Shown: positions 1 to 12,005, counted from the first letter of the stretch. The stretch is 64,000 bases of DNA from Volutella citrinella (GCA_034401135.1 JAWZSP010000002.1:4836001-4900000), one strand, 5' to 3'. Numbers and translations are program-made. The notes: a model not told the origin generated them from the letters alone.

Positions 1-1059
1 GGGCTCTTGAACCCATTGACTATAGCCTGTCATTGCGGGTACTACAATGTGGTCTACGCTCTGTTTCATGTTTGGATTGGCCTTAAGGACGAAAAAAAAA
101 CGTGGAGTTTCTGTGCAGGATCGTCTGGGGTCGCCTGGCTGGCTGGCACTATTGGTAGATCTATTACTCTCCTCCGGGGTGCGGCATCATTCCTACACAT
201 CTAGCGGGGGGGTAACCCAGATCGTAAAGATGAGCTAAAAATAAGAAAGAAACCATTTAGCCTGTCGAGCGTCGAGCGTCGTCCTTGGAGGCTTCGAGAA
301 GATGGCGGCCGCGAAGGATCTCGGCCCCAGGTCGACCCGGTTGCCCGGGGCCCCGCAGTATAAGGAACAACGAGCTGATAGTCCACACCGCGCCCCTGAC
401 AAATGGCGGCGCCCTAGTTCGGAGTGATTTTTCTTCTGGAAGGTCCCGACAGACTCCTCTTGGCTATTGAACGAGTTGCTTGAGCATGAGCATCTGCTTA
501 TGCTGCAGCCCCTCGCGCTGTGTAGCGAGATCGGTGCCAACCCTCAGCCTCGTGGCATTGCAGTGTTCCCGTGGCCCATCTCACCCGTTTCGTTCCATCT
601 CTTCTGATAGTTTCCGTCCCTTTGAACGCTTGCAACGCGCCCGACGGTACGAGCGGCTGAATGCGTGTCTTTGCTCTAGATGCCACTGGTATATACGCCC
701 CACGGCGCAGGAGTTCAGATGGAACGACTAGCCCGTGACCCGAGTCTCCCACAAGCAGAAATAGAACTGGACGAGCTGGATTCCACATGCTGCGCTGCTA
801 GCCACCATCGGGGTTGGCGCATAATGGAGGTGGGAGCCAAGGATCGATAGCGCATGAGTGGCCGCCACATGTGCGTGCGGGGATAGAATCACCTGCTCAA
901 TTTGCCTTTGGAATCCTTTGAGATGACGGTGAATCAGGTTGCCAGCCCAGCTTGTCATGCCTTGGAAGCTGAGTATTATATTCAGCCGCTCTGCCCTTAT
1001 TGTGAAAGTCTATACCAGCTCATCTCACTCATCTAAAAAGCCCTCAACGCAACCGCATC
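1..1059. other. Intergenic, no gene recognised
   Basis: Only short frames without recognisable motifs are present on either strand. The last 100 bases form the presumptive promoter and 5' leader of the secreted-protein gene at 1060, with a pyrimidine- and A-rich leader just before its ATG. Confidence 0.5.
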
Positions 1060-1737
1060 ATGCTCTATAACGCCAGGGCCGCCGTCGCTCTCAGCATTTT
1101 AGCCAGCCTGGCCAGCGCAGTTGCTATCGACGACCTGGGGACCGTGGTCCGCCGTGACGGGGTCGCTATTGACTTGGGCGTCAGCTTTCCTGGGTGTGAC
1201 GGGGAAGAGGGCAGAATCACAGAGAAATACGGCTTAGGATTATTGGTCGGGTTTACAACTAGTAGTACAGACATGGATGGCTGCTTGTTTGAATACTTTG
1301 CAAACATCACCACTATTGAGCCGGATGCCTTCCAGCTCGTCTCAACAAACCAAGGCTGCGGTACCGGCCTGATCCCATGCCACGGCTTCAACGACCTCAG
1401 TACCCGGTTCTGCCGCGACCCGACCGGTCTTGACAACACTATGGCTGCAATCATTATCAAGAAGGCGCTCGGTGATAAGGCGCTTAGTGCTACGCTCACA
1501 GGAGAGGGGTACTGCCTCACTGACGTCACCAACAAGCCCGTCTGCATCTTCAAGGATAGGGGATGCCACAAGATCTTTGGCCAGGCCGAGCAGATTGTCC
1601 AACCAATTTTCAAGCGCCGCCGCTGTAACGGCGTGACGATGTGCATCACTAAGATTCTCCTCAAGACACTTACGGGCGAATTCAAATATGCCTGCGACGC
1701 CAACTGCCTCCAGACCTCGTATCCCGAGCCGGCATAA
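1060..1737 (+). CDS. Secreted cysteine-rich protein, 12 Cys, 225 aa
   Basis: Single-exon frame starting at an ATG with a clear signal peptide: a short basic start, a hydrophobic core and an SASA-type region ending near residue 20. A dibasic VVRRDG at about residues 29-34 looks like a Kex2-type processing site, so a short propeptide is likely. The mature part has 12 cysteines spread from about residue 46 to the C-terminus, an even number that fits six disulfides in an extracellular fold. There is one N-glycosylation sequon (NIT). I recognise no catalytic motif and assign no function. It could be an effector-like or cell-wall-associated protein, but that is inference. There is no membrane segment after the signal peptide. 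The next coding remnant downstream lies on the opposite strand. Confidence 0.8.
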   Translation: MLYNARAAVALSILASLASAVAIDDLGTVVRRDGVAIDLGVSFPGCDGEEGRITEKYGLGLLVGFTTSSTDMDGCLFEYFANITTIEPDAFQLVSTNQGCGTGLIPCHGFNDLSTRFCRDPTGLDNTMAAIIIKKALGDKALSATLTGEGYCLTDVTNKPVCIFKDRGCHKIFGQAEQIVQPIFKRRRCNGVTMCITKILLKTLTGEFKYACDANCLQTSYPEPA

Positions 1738-1994
1738 GCTCTAAGCCCCGTCTGGAGGCTCCTCCGAACACGGACATGGAAGGCGGCTTCGTTGCTTTCA
1801 AGGGAAAAAGAGGTGTTTCAGAAAAGAATGTCTCGTTGGGGCCTGATTCTGTGTTTCGACTCTATTATTCGCAGCCTGATTTCATTTTCAGGTACTACAA
1901 TTTATACAACTATTTGAATAATTCATCGATACATGGGACTAATCCCCAGATGCAACCCTTGGACTTTAATAAGACTTGGCGTTTGAGTAAAGCG

Positions 1995-2429
1995 TCAGTC
2001 CTGAAAGACACAAGACACCAAATGCTGCTGTTCCAATGCACCTGGCCGCAGCATGTTCTGGCGAGATCCTGCAAGTGCGATCAAACAGCCGGTCAAGTCC
2101 AAAGCATCCAAGGCTACATTTGCCCACAACACTCGGATTAATTCTCCCTTGGACTGGCCCAATCGAGATGCAGCCCATATCACGCCTGCCATAAAGAATT
2201 CGCGGGCGCCCACCAACCACAACATAACAGCGCTCTGCGAATTTGCATCAAACTGAAAGAGCCGCATCGTAAGCTGGGGCGATATAAAGCAGGCGAGACC
2301 AAGGAGAGCCCTGGCAGACGCTAGTGTTGTTACGAGGGCAGGGGCGAGTTTGAGTGTCTTCCTCGACTTTTAATCCGCAGCATCTCGCTGTTGGTTGAGG
2401 AGCGGATTGGAGATATCGTTAGGTCCCAT
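1995..2429 (-). pseudogene. DUF4267-like small membrane protein with in-frame TAA
   Basis: Read on the minus strand from an ATG at 2429, the frame gives a polar start (MGPNDISNPLLNQQ), then hydrophobic segments typical of the small DUF4267-type membrane proteins found in fungi, including ALVTTLASARALLGLACF and a motif near MRLFQFD followed by REFFMAGVIW. Codon 20 (2370-2372) is TAA. The frame continues without interruption after it, and no in-frame ATG follows until well inside the first hydrophobic segment, so the stop truncates any product. The 3' end is uncertain: the frame ends at 1995, but a 45-base intron with a TTTCAG acceptor could join it to a frame ending at 1966. The family call rests on pattern memory and is moderate. 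The premature stop is directly visible. Confidence 0.55.
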
Positions 2430-3479
2430 GATGTGAATAGTATGCTGGGTTTTCTTTTAGGTGAAGGTTGGGAAGATTAACGGCTTTATCTGGTGTTTAT
2501 TCTAATAAGGCGCAACTCGTATTTATAATCGGGCGCATGTGAGGTTCGGCAACTTCGGGTTTGGGGCCTGTTGCATGACGTATTAACATAACACCTTAGC
2601 ATCACCTCTAGGCATAACGGCAAGGACCACATTATAAATGGATCGATGACAAATTATTCACTACCATCCTGCTACCTCATCATCGAATACAATAAGATGG
2701 GTGCGAATTGAACATTGCCGCCTAATCGGATTACAAAGGACGGCAAAGAGACTGGCCGACGCCGAATGCTGTACGGTTATGAAGCTGGCCGACTGACGAG
2801 CTGTGCTGATCTGGACAGAGACAATCGCTCATACATTGCTGACTTGCCCGAAGATGGAGCTACTAAAGGCATGCAGATGGCCAGTAGAGTCGAGCGGTCC
2901 GGAATCATGTCCTACCCACCCAATGACAAACTACTTGGATTCACCTTGGAAACTGCTCCAGGTGAAAAACTTCCTGTTTATCTGCATGCATCGAACATCT
3001 GCAGTGCGGAGCATACACCGACGGTAATAAACAGGGAATTGTGTTGCCCCAGGTTCGAACTAAGGCACAGGCTGGTGTCGGAGGCCCCCCGAAACAGCAA
3101 TTAGTGTCGGCGTTTGGCTCCGATGGCAACTGACCACCCATCCTGGTCGGCATGATAACATGGTAACGAGTCAGGTGGAGTCAAATCCAGTCCCTGGCCC
3201 TTCCCCGCAACAAGTCGACGTCTGCACGCGTAGCCATTCTCGATTGAGCTGGAGATATCTAAGACAAGATAAGGGCGGATTTTGGATAACGCGGGGTTGG
3301 CCGGGGAGTGACCTCATCCATGGTCCTCTGTCCTCCCTTGATAGCATACTGTGCCGACTCCCATGTTTGCAACATAAGTATCCATGGCCGTCTGCTCATC
3401 GCACAGCTTGACGCTGCCTCTCAACTTTCCCGGCTACCCAAACAACAAGAAAACAGGTTGATTGATCAATTCCGCAATC
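2430..3479. other. Intergenic with possible retroelement relic
   Basis: No intact gene. The piece at about 2740-3030 resembles a decayed non-LTR retrotransposon tail and is listed separately. The final 250 bases are the presumptive promoter and leader of the MFS transporter at 3480. Confidence 0.4.
2740..3030 (+). mobile_element. Possible degenerate LINE (Tad1-like) 3' remnant
   Basis: In one forward frame (from about 2810) the translation contains TETIAHTLLTCPKMELL followed by a tryptophan, then about 45 residues later LLQVKNFLFICM. This order resembles the C-terminal end of fungal Tad1/LINE polyproteins, where a Cys-rich segment is followed by ET-x-x-H-x-L-L-x-C-P and a final hydrophobic helix. 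The upstream half of the motif lies in a different frame, with a stop between, so the piece is frameshifted and dead. No poly-A tail or target-site duplication was found. This is a resemblance only and could be chance. Confidence 0.3.
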
Positions 3480-5364
3480 ATGGCAACCTCGCATGACGAC
3501 AAGTCCGTCCGCGATGACATCCAAGCCATGCATGATGTCCAGAACGGAAGCGACGAGAAGCTGGGACGAGTCATCGACATCGGCAAGATTCGTGTCTTGG
3601 GCTTGTCCGAGGAGGACGAGGAGTTTTACAACAGCTTCCCACCCGAGAAGAGGAAGAAGATGATTCACAAGGTAAGACTCGTGTCCCGACGAGATGGCAT
3701 GACTAAATGAGTCGGGTCTCTAGATTGACGTTCGACTGTGCCCGATGCTGGCCATCCTTTACCTCATCTCCCATCTCGATCGATCCAACATTGGCAATGC
3801 CAACATCGAGGGCATGTCCAAAGACCTTCGTCTTAATGGCGTCCAGTACAATGTTGCATTGTCAATTCTTTTTGTCACGTACATCATCTTTGGTTGGTCT
3901 CTCTGGAACTTCGTGCATCTGGAGCTGCTGTAGCCTCTTGCTAATCTCGTTGCATCACCGCAGAGATCCCAAGCAACATGATCCTCAAGAAATTCAAGCG
4001 CCCTTCCTGGTACATTGGCATTCTGGTCACCAGCTGGGGTATCTGCATGACGTTTACCGGCATGGTTCAAAACTACGCGGGCCTGGTTATCTGCCGACTT
4101 CTCCTTGGTCTCTTCGAGTACGTTCCCTGCACAGGCAAAGTCAGTCAGTCACTTAGCGGGAACATTGTTTAACTGTGTACCGCAGAGCCGGTTTTTTCCC
4201 TGGCGCTATCTTCTTGGTCTCCCAGTGGTACATGCCATTCGACGTGGCTACTCGAATCTCCTATCTTTACAACACAAGCGCTATTGCCAGTGCTTTCTCG
4301 GGTCTGCTGGCTGCCGCTATCGCGGAGATGGACGGAACTGCCGGCTACGAAGGTGAGACATAGCACACCCATAACGCTAACACTGTCTACTTGTATCCTG
4401 ACTCCTTGATTCTAGGCTGGAGATGGATCTTCATTTTGGAAGGCATCGCCACTGTTGTGTTGGGTGCCGCGTGCTTCTTCCTCCTCATTGACACCCCAAC
4501 TCTGTCATCTTGGCTCACAGATGAGGAGAAGAGGTATCTCGCCCTCGAGCAGTTCATCAAGAACGGCGGGCTTTTCGGCGAAATGAACACGCAAAACAAC
4601 TGGAAAGTCTTCCTCGAAGTCATTGCCGACTGGAAGCTGTGGGTTATGGCTTCCTTCCTGTTGATCAACTCGACTGCTGGATATGGTAAGAAGGCTGGGC
4701 GATTCCTTTTTATGTCGAGGAACACCGACTTATCTGATTGCTCCCAGGTCTCAAATTCACGTTACCGGCCATCGTCAAGGGCATGGGATTCAAGAACCGC
4801 GATGCCCAACTCATGACGGCGCCTCCATACATCGCCGCCGCCATTGCCACAGTCATCTCCTCCAAGCTCTCTGACCGCTTCTTCAGGCGCTATCCCTTCG
4901 TCCTTGGTAGCTGGTTTCTCTGCATCATCGGATTCTCAGTCATCATGAGCTACGGAGACAAGACGTCTGAACACGTCGGACCTTCGTACTTTGCCGTCTT
5001 CCTCATCTGCATGGGTCTCTTCCCGGCCAACCCTGCCATGTCTTCCTGGACGGCCAACAACATCACGCCCGCGAGCAAGCGCGCCGTTGGAATCGCATTC
5101 TACTCCTCCGTGGGTGCTTTGGGTGGCATCATTGCCAGCTTCATTTACCTGGCATGGGAGGCTCCTGGATACAAGAGCGGCTACGGAACTTCGATCGGGG
5201 TGTTGGTGGCGGGTGTTATTATTGCTACGACCTTGGAGATCATCTATATGCGTCGCAACAAGGAGCGAGATAACCTGGACCCCGTTGAAATCCGCACCAA
5301 GTACACTGAGCAGCAGCTGTCGGATATGGGTGACAAGTCTCCTCTGTTTAGGTACACGCTCTAA
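3480..5364 (+). CDS. MFS transporter, allantoate permease-like (anion:cation symporter family)
   Basis: Six exons: 3480-3671, 3724-3892, 3964-4117, 4186-4352, 4416-4685 and 4748-5364, giving 522 residues. All five introns are short GT-AG introns and the phases agree. The first transmembrane segment leads into the signature SHLDRSNIGNANIEGM, which places the protein in the Dal5-type anion:cation symporter family of fungal plasma-membrane permeases for allantoate, vitamins and related organic anions. YMPFDVATR and GWRWIFILEG, typical of the loop and helix before the central cytoplasmic loop, are also present. There are about 12 predicted membrane helices and an acidic cytoplasmic N-terminus of about 65 residues. 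Length is normal for the family. The substrate cannot be told from sequence. I see no defect. Confidence 0.9.
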
Positions 5365-5960
5365 GCGTTGGCATAGGGGTAGAGAGCTCACCACTGACCA
5401 TCTCTTCTGGAGGCGATAAAGTCTGTGAAGTCTAGAATATCGACTCTTGCATGGTCTACAGTTATTCAATTCGTGGGAGAAACTATCTAGTTAGTTGGAT
5501 TTATTGAGATTGCGATACGTTTTATCCGCCAACTCGACCTAACGAGTGATACCTCCCGGTTCATTGAAACTCGAGAGTTCTATCAAAATGACGGACAGAA
5601 ATAACACTCCCAAGAGAGAGAGACTGTAATTGGTCGTGGCTCTGCCTGTCGTTTTCTTCTCGTCGTCCATCGTGAATATGATGTCGATGAGTCTGTTCGG
5701 ATACAATTACACGCCAAGCAGCCCTTCCAACCCTAGTACGGATTGCTGCGAGATTTGCTGGCCATAATTCATCGAGAAATGTCACCAAAAGAAAATAGAT
5801 GATAATTTCTTTTGCAAATTCAGAGTAAATATTTAGCGTATGATGTGGCCTTGCCCTAAGCTAAGGATCTATGAATACAACCCGCAAAAGTCTGGAGTTT
5901 GCAAGCCCCTATCAGTATATTGGTTTGATCTTTGCATCAATTCATCGGTGGTAGTCCTGT
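5365..5960. other. Intergenic, convergent 3' regions
   Basis: Lies between the 3' ends of the MFS transporter and the SnoaL-like gene. It has short frames only and is AT-rich at 5780-5860. Presumably it holds both 3' untranslated regions. Confidence 0.5.
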
Positions 5961-6469
5961 TCACTGTGTCAGCATAGTCTCCGTTTCTTGCCGTCCTTCT
6001 TGTGAACCTACGGGGATGATGGTGTACTCGTCAATCAACACCTTGCCATCCTCGCCTCTCTGGAAATGCATGCGTGCAGCCCATGTAAAGGTTGACTTTT
6101 CGCCAGTAGTTTTAACATTGTTGCTCCTCCCATGCAGCATGACCTCTTCCGCCTTGTGGCCAAGGGGAAAGACGGCGTATACAGTGTGCTCACGGCTGCT
6201 CCATTGGACCCAGGATTTGATGCTCATCTCGACCAAAGCTGTAGCTGCTTAGCCTCCCGTGGTGTAATTACATATGCCTTGGGATCGAACTTACGCTCTC
6301 GGCCGCGTACGTCTGTGGCCTCCTTGACAAAGTGTGTATCCTCTGTAAAGTGGGAGCCCCAATGCACAAGCTCTCGCTCGTCCATGGCCTTGTATAGGGA
6401 GATGATGTGCTGCTTGATGGCAGGGTCAAGGACCAAATCATCGGACTTGAGATTACTGTTGTCGACCAT
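5961..6469 (-). CDS. SnoaL-like (NTF2-fold) protein, 150 aa
   Basis: Two exons on the minus strand, 6469-6295 and 6238-5961, joined by a 56-base intron with GTAAGT donor and CTACAG acceptor; phase 1 on both sides. The product is a small soluble single domain: a helical start (KQHIISLYKAMDERE), then HWGSHFTEDTHFV, then beta strands including KSWVQWSSREHTVYAVFP and KSTFTWAARMHFQ. This size and order fit the NTF2/SnoaL-like fold shared by polyketide cyclases, ketosteroid isomerase-like enzymes and many fungal proteins of unknown role. I cannot name a substrate. There is no signal peptide. It is convergent with the MFS transporter. Confidence 0.75.
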
Positions 6470-7117
6470 TGTTGCAGTAGTTCGATATGCCCTTCACAGT
6501 GAAATCTGCAATGGAAAGTTGAGGTCTGGGTTGTTTGAAGCCGCGACTCTATTTATTACTAGACTCCACTGAGGCACTCGATTGTCTGGGGTATGATTAG
6601 TAGCCTAATGCCTGCGTCACACGACCTGGCTACTCGTAGGAACCGAATTCGTATTGATAAGCTATGGAACCAACATGGGCAGCATGAGTCTGGCGTCCCG
6701 ATGCCGACCCACCACCCCGCAACACCCCTCATGGTATCGGAGGGTGATGCGAAGGAGCAGGGGTTAGCTCCGAACAGTCCGACCAACCGAAAACCATGAC
6801 GCCACTTTCTACCAACATGGATGCAGATCAACCCGAAAAGTCCGATGGCATCACGCGCTTCCCACTGAAGCGACCGGGGCGGAGAGGAGCCGACTGGGAC
6901 AGAGCCTCGCTTCTGATGAAGGCGGGGAGTTGCCGACCCATTCTGCCGCCCTGGTCGACAATGCGCTACGTTAAAGCACGCAATAGTTATCCGATACAAT
7001 GAGAAGACTGGGTTGGCTGCTGGTTGGTTTACTCCGTATCCGTATCCTACTCTAAACCACCAGGTGATTCGGTTCTATTCAACTCGGCTTCGACATCACC
7101 TGCTATCGACTGGAACA
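6470..7117. other. Divergent intergenic region
   Basis: Shared 5' region of the SnoaL-like gene (minus) and the aminotransferase gene (plus), about 650 bases. The aminotransferase frame stays open upstream of its chosen ATG to about 7013, but no earlier in-frame ATG exists there. No RNA gene seen. Confidence 0.5.
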
Positions 7118-8589
7118 ATGTCAATTCCTCAAGGAGACGAAATAAATCTGCAGCTGGGCTGGCCGTCGCCAAGCTTGTTCCCATCCCACGACCTTAACGA
7201 TGCAGCGACCTCGATCCTTACTGATGCTAAGACAGCAACCTCGGCGCTCATCTACGGCCCAAGCCGTGGATATGTCCCATTGCGACAGCAAGTCGCCTCA
7301 TGGCTGAGCTCCACGTACTACAAGAGGCTCGACGCCATTGAAGAAATGCGGATATGTATTTCCAACGGTGCTTCAGCGACTCTCGCGACGGCACTCCTCC
7401 GATTCAGTGATCCAGCGTACACCCGCCGCGTTTGGATGGTAGAGCCCACGTATTTCTTGGCGTGCCCTATTCTCGAGGATTGTGGATTCGCTGGGAAGCT
7501 TCGCGGTGTGCCTGAGGATGACGAGGGGATTGACTTGGTCTACCTCCGAGCAGCTCTGGCGGCTACTGAGAAGGAGGCAGCTGGCAACACGGCCATGGTC
7601 TCTCCAGCCTTCAAGACACCAGCCAGCGGGTACGAGAAGATATACAAGCATATCATCTACGCGGTACCAACCTTTTCGAACCCAAGCGGGAAAACAATGT
7701 CTCTGCGTCGGCGCTATGAGCTCGTTAGATTGGCTATTGAGTATGACGCGCTCGTAATTACGGACGACGTGTATGACTTCCTTTACTGGCCGCGGGAGAG
7801 AGGAGCTGTCACAGATCGAAGCAAGCTCTCTGTGCCGCCAAGACTGGTCGACCTCAATCGCGAGATTGAACCCGAGAGCAAATGGGGAAACACGATGAGC
7901 AACGGCTCGTTCTCTAAGATTGTCGGTCCAGGAGTTCGAGTCTCGTGGGCGGAAGGCACGCCTGCTTTTGTGGCATTTTTATCCAAGATGTAAGCAACGG
8001 AATAAAGATCCGAAGAAAGTGGCATGATAACCATGGCTAATCGAATTACAATACTCTTAGGGGATCATCAATATCTGGGGGCAATCCCGCCCATCTCTCC
8101 TCGACTTTTATTGCGCAACTGCTGTCTTCAGGAACGCTTGAGAAGCACATTGCAGAAACCCTTGTTCCCTGCTACGAATCACGTTATCACACAATGGTCA
8201 GCGCAATCGAAGAGCATCTCTTTCCACTCGGGGTGCAAATCGTATGGGGGGAGCCCTATGCCCTGTCTGTTGTCAATGGCGATGCCAGAGCACACGACAT
8301 TCCTCTGGCCGGTGGCTTCTTTCTGTCAATCTCGTTGCCATCAGAGGGATTTGCGCCTGTTCCGACACTGGCAAAAATCGGCCTGGAAAAGCATGGCCTC
8401 AAGTTTGCATATGGCAGCATGTTTGAGGTCAAGGGCGATGGTGGGAGCAAGCAAAGATCCGAGAAGGGATTCGGAAGTTCAATTCGCCTCTGCTGGGCTT
8501 GGCATGATGAAAAGGAGATTGTCGAGGGCATCAAGCGAATGCGAGATTTGCTACTTCAAAACAGAGAAACAAGCAAAGCGGCAGCCTAA
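7118..8589 (+). CDS. PLP-dependent aminotransferase, class I/II fold
   Basis: Two exons, 7118-7989 and 8061-8589, 466 residues; the intron has donor GTAAGC and acceptor CTCTTAG, phase 2. The protein starts MSIPQGDEINLQLGWPSP, and features of fold-type I aminotransferases follow: an LIYGPSRGYVPLRQQ substrate/cofactor segment, AVPTFSNPSGKTMSLRRR (the N-P-x-G that positions the PLP ring), ITDDVYDFLYW carrying the Asp that contacts the pyridine nitrogen, and SNGSFSKI, in which Lys267 should form the Schiff base. The pattern is closest to the aminoadipate/aromatic-type class used as generic 'aminotransferase class I and II' in fungi. No transit peptide is obvious, so it is probably cytosolic. The amino donor and acceptor cannot be inferred. 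A Zn2Cys6 regulator lies about 700 bases downstream on the same strand. Confidence 0.88.
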
Positions 8590-9279
8590 GCAGGATATTC
8601 CTGCAAGAGCTGCATGTGTACTGTTTAGGAGCTGACGATAGCTACTTATGTCCAAGGTCCCGAGACTTAAAATACAACATCTCCCCGAGCAGTTAATTGG
8701 TATCAGTAATGCCCATCCCAACCCGATACTTATCAACTGGTGGAGCAAAATGAACGGTGTGTGTTTTGATTCGACGTTGCGATCATGTCTCCCCACAACC
8801 CGCGTCCGATTAGCCCTCTTCATATCTATGGCCAGGATAGATAGATACAAGGTTGCAGTGTAGACGCCCGCCGCTCGACACTTCAGCGATTGCTTATCAG
8901 CCAGCACCGTCAATTCGGCGTGGGCTTTTTTCAGCAACCCTCACTCCAACCATATGCACCTGTCCGGGAATGCCCGCTAAAGGTGTTTTGAGTGCACCGC
9001 TTCAAAGCATCTACCCTTCGGGGCCTGGTTTAGGGAAAAATCATACTCCGCGCCGTCAAGCAGCCAGGGTGCTGGCTCTGCCAACTTACCTCATCCAGAT
9101 TGCGACGTGGAGCCGGGCTGGCTGGTTTCGGTTCCGTCTCGGAGCTCCACCACCATCGCCCCTCTCTCACTTCTGTCCTGATATCCGGCAGAGCCACGGC
9201 CGATCTACGCCTCGGGGCTCATCCGGTGCCAGGACATGTAGTCAACTGTTCACTGGCATTGGCGATTGTAACTGATGTG
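8590..9279. other. Intergenic, no gene recognised
   Basis: Terminator side of the aminotransferase gene and promoter side of the regulator at 9280. No recognisable frames or RNA structures. Confidence 0.5.
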
Positions 9280-11891
9280 ATGGACGGGGCCATGGATTCT
9301 CCGCCTGCGGAGGTGGACGCCGATGCCGCTGTCACAGTAAGTCACGGACCAGCCAAGAGACAGAGGAGCCGACGGAACCAGACGAACCTCGCTTGTCAAC
9401 GCTGCCGACGTCGAAAGCAGAAGGTGGGTACTTACCGATGCGCATTATGAACGGCGGTATCGTGTACTGAGCTGCTCGTGTAGTGCACTGGGACTCGCCC
9501 TTGTGAAAATTGTGTGCGCTCTGGTTCAGGCAAGCGAGTCATGATGAGAACAGGATGACTGTACATGCAGCTGATGAGATGCTGGCAACCAGAATGCATG
9601 CAACCGATTACTAGCGCGAGCTCTCTGGAACCTGAGTAAGTACGGCTTCGACTTTGCACATGCAAAACATCGCTGTCATTCTTTGAGACCAGCAACTAAC
9701 ACCGCACACAGATATGTAAGAAGCCTAGAGGAACGAGTCGCAGAGCTGGAAGGCCTGCTGCGAGACCAGATACACCAGCAAGCGGCCGTTGCTCCAGATA
9801 TTCCCTTTACAGCTCAAACCCAGGTACTTCCTCTCCACTCTCATCGAGAAGCCCAAATCCTTAAAGCCAGGAGCTTCAAGTAACGAAATAGCTCTCATCA
9901 CATCTTCGGCATGCGTCCATTTCCGGTGCGCCAGCGGCTTCCAGTGTTGGGTCCTCGATATCGATCCCCTCCGAAATGGCAGACCTATCTATCAACGCTG
10001 CCTTGGGCTCAAATAACTACGAGCGTAACGCTGACGTTGACATGGCCGGTATCGATTTGCTGGCTGGTAATCTCGGCATTCAGATGCAGGCGAGCTTGCG
10101 GCCAGCACAAGAAGACCCAGGACTGGACGTGGAGCTAGACTGGGATACTCAACAAAAACTGACGGATGTTTACTTTGACATGGCACACTCCCAGTTCCCG
10201 CTGCTGCTCAAGCATCAATTCATTGAATGGGCTGGAACATGGCGGTCGAGCAAAGGAATCCTTCCACCTGCCATGAGATGGAAAGGGTTCTTTGTCTACA
10301 TGGTGAGCGCCATCATGAGGAGTGAGGACGAGGAATAGCGTGAGCTTGCGCTGACATGGAACCTCAAGGTGTACTCGATCGGATTTTTAATGTCCAAGAC
10401 TCGCTCAAGTGGATCAACGAAGTTGCAGGTTTGTTTCTTCTCTTGCTTCAACATTCCTCAGAGTAGCTGACTCGAGATGCCTGGCCGCAGGGCCTCTACA
10501 CACACGCAACATCACACTACCTCTCATACGTGTTCGCATCACCAGATCCCCTGGTACAGGCGCAGGCTCTACTACTCCTCACCATCTACGCGCTCCACGT
10601 CCCGTCGAGGCAAAACCTCATCACAATCGCATCCTACACGATGCGGTTCTGCGTCATGTCACGGCTGCACCTCGTCGACGCGGAACCCGAACCCACAGAC
10701 AGCAACGCACTGGTGCTCATCCAACATCGTCGACGGATCTTCTGGTGCGCTTATATCATTGAGAGGGCAGCATTGGGCGCGTATGACCTGCCCTTCTCCA
10801 TCGCTGACATTAACATCACTGTCCCAGTATGTAAGACCCTCCAGAGACTTCCTATAAACTAACCACGCAGGTCTTCAACAATATTGACGACGATGACCTC
10901 GTCGCCGTAGCCTCATTCACGCCCCCTGGCACCCATCTCGTAGACTCGACATCCGTCACGAGCATTTCATCGGCTCTCCATGTCCTAAGCAGTCGCCAGC
11001 TGCGATCCGAGATCCAGGAGATGGTCCACCGCAGCGACTTTGTCTCCCATTCCGACGAGGCTTTCGAATGGCGAGCGCGTATGGCCGACAAGATCAACAG
11101 CTGGAATATCCAGACTCTCGCCTCGTCGTCGCCTGCGAGTAAAGGGTATGCGAGTTACAGCTGGCTCCGGATGATCTACTACTATCTGTTTGCCTTTCTT
11201 TACCGCCCGACCAAGGTTACTGCGCCAGGAATTGCCGGTGATTTGTCTATGCAGGCTTGCTGTCGCGCACTTCTTGCTTGGCGTAAGATTCGGGCCACCA
11301 GAGATATCGCTCGACCATGGCTCGGGGTGAGTTGACCTGTACCTGGATTCGCCAAATGCTGTTCTCGTCTCCCCACGGTTGTGTATAAATACTCAAGACT
11401 AACTTTTCCAGCTGCTGTCACAATTCACCTTTGGCATCACTGTCCTATACTGCTTCTTCGCAACACCCACATCTCAATGGAAGCCCTCTTACAAGTCTGT
11501 TGATGTGCCAGACGCCATCCGCGCCTGTTCCAGCACTCTAGCTGCTCTCGCTGAGTGGTGGACCGAGGTCGAATGTATACGGGACGTATTTGAAGTCCTG
11601 GCCAGGGATGTCCCACAGAGCGAGAACTGGGCTCGGCCGACCAGGATCAGCAAAGAAGGAGTGGCATACATTGAGGAAAACTGGCAAAAGTTGAATGAGG
11701 TCGTTATTCACGGTCCTACTCTACGCATGATTCGCGAGATGGCTTTCGAGGATTTTATTCCTGAGTCTGATATGCACCCGGAGACTGCTATTCACTCGAC
11801 TATCATTGCCTCTCCTGATAGTCCGGCACCTTCTCTGTTCAATAACTGGGACTTAGAGTGGCCAGCCGATCTGCCTTTGTCCTTAGTTTAA
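9280..11891 (+). CDS. Zn2Cys6 fungal transcription factor, 695 aa
   Basis: Nine exons: 9280-9423, 9484-9529, 9593-9635, 9712-9823, 9892-10302, 10369-10428, 10491-10826, 10871-11326 and 11412-11891. The phases close on a single 695-residue protein. The binuclear zinc cluster ACQRCRRRKQKC, then TGTRPCENC and VRSGSEC, is complete only when exons 1-3 are joined. The sixth cysteine comes from exon 3, and the exon 2 donor is GC (GCAAGC), not GT. A coiled-coil dimerisation segment YVRSLEERVAELEGLLRDQ follows at once. The middle region holds the fungal-specific regulatory domain, including ALLLLTIYALHVPS and RRRIFWCAYIIERA. An alternative start at 9292 would remove four residues. It is a nuclear regulator and may control the upstream aminotransferase or the downstream dehydrogenase, but no binding sites prove it. 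Confidence 0.88.
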
Positions 11892-12005
11892 GCAGTCTGA
11901 AGTTCTCCTCCTTTCTAATATCACAGTTGAACTATGTCAAACGCTATTGTGGCCGAGTTTTAATGCCTCTGTTGCCATTCATCCGGGCTCTCTATCCCGC
12001 CCACA

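Noticed and set aside
1065..1703. Long minus-strand frame opposite the first secreted protein
   Set aside because: No ATG with a plausible start context, and the forward frame has signal peptide and cysteines.
3040..3080. GGTTCGAAC-like word resembling a tRNA T loop
   Set aside because: No acceptor stem, D arm or anticodon arm can be built around it.
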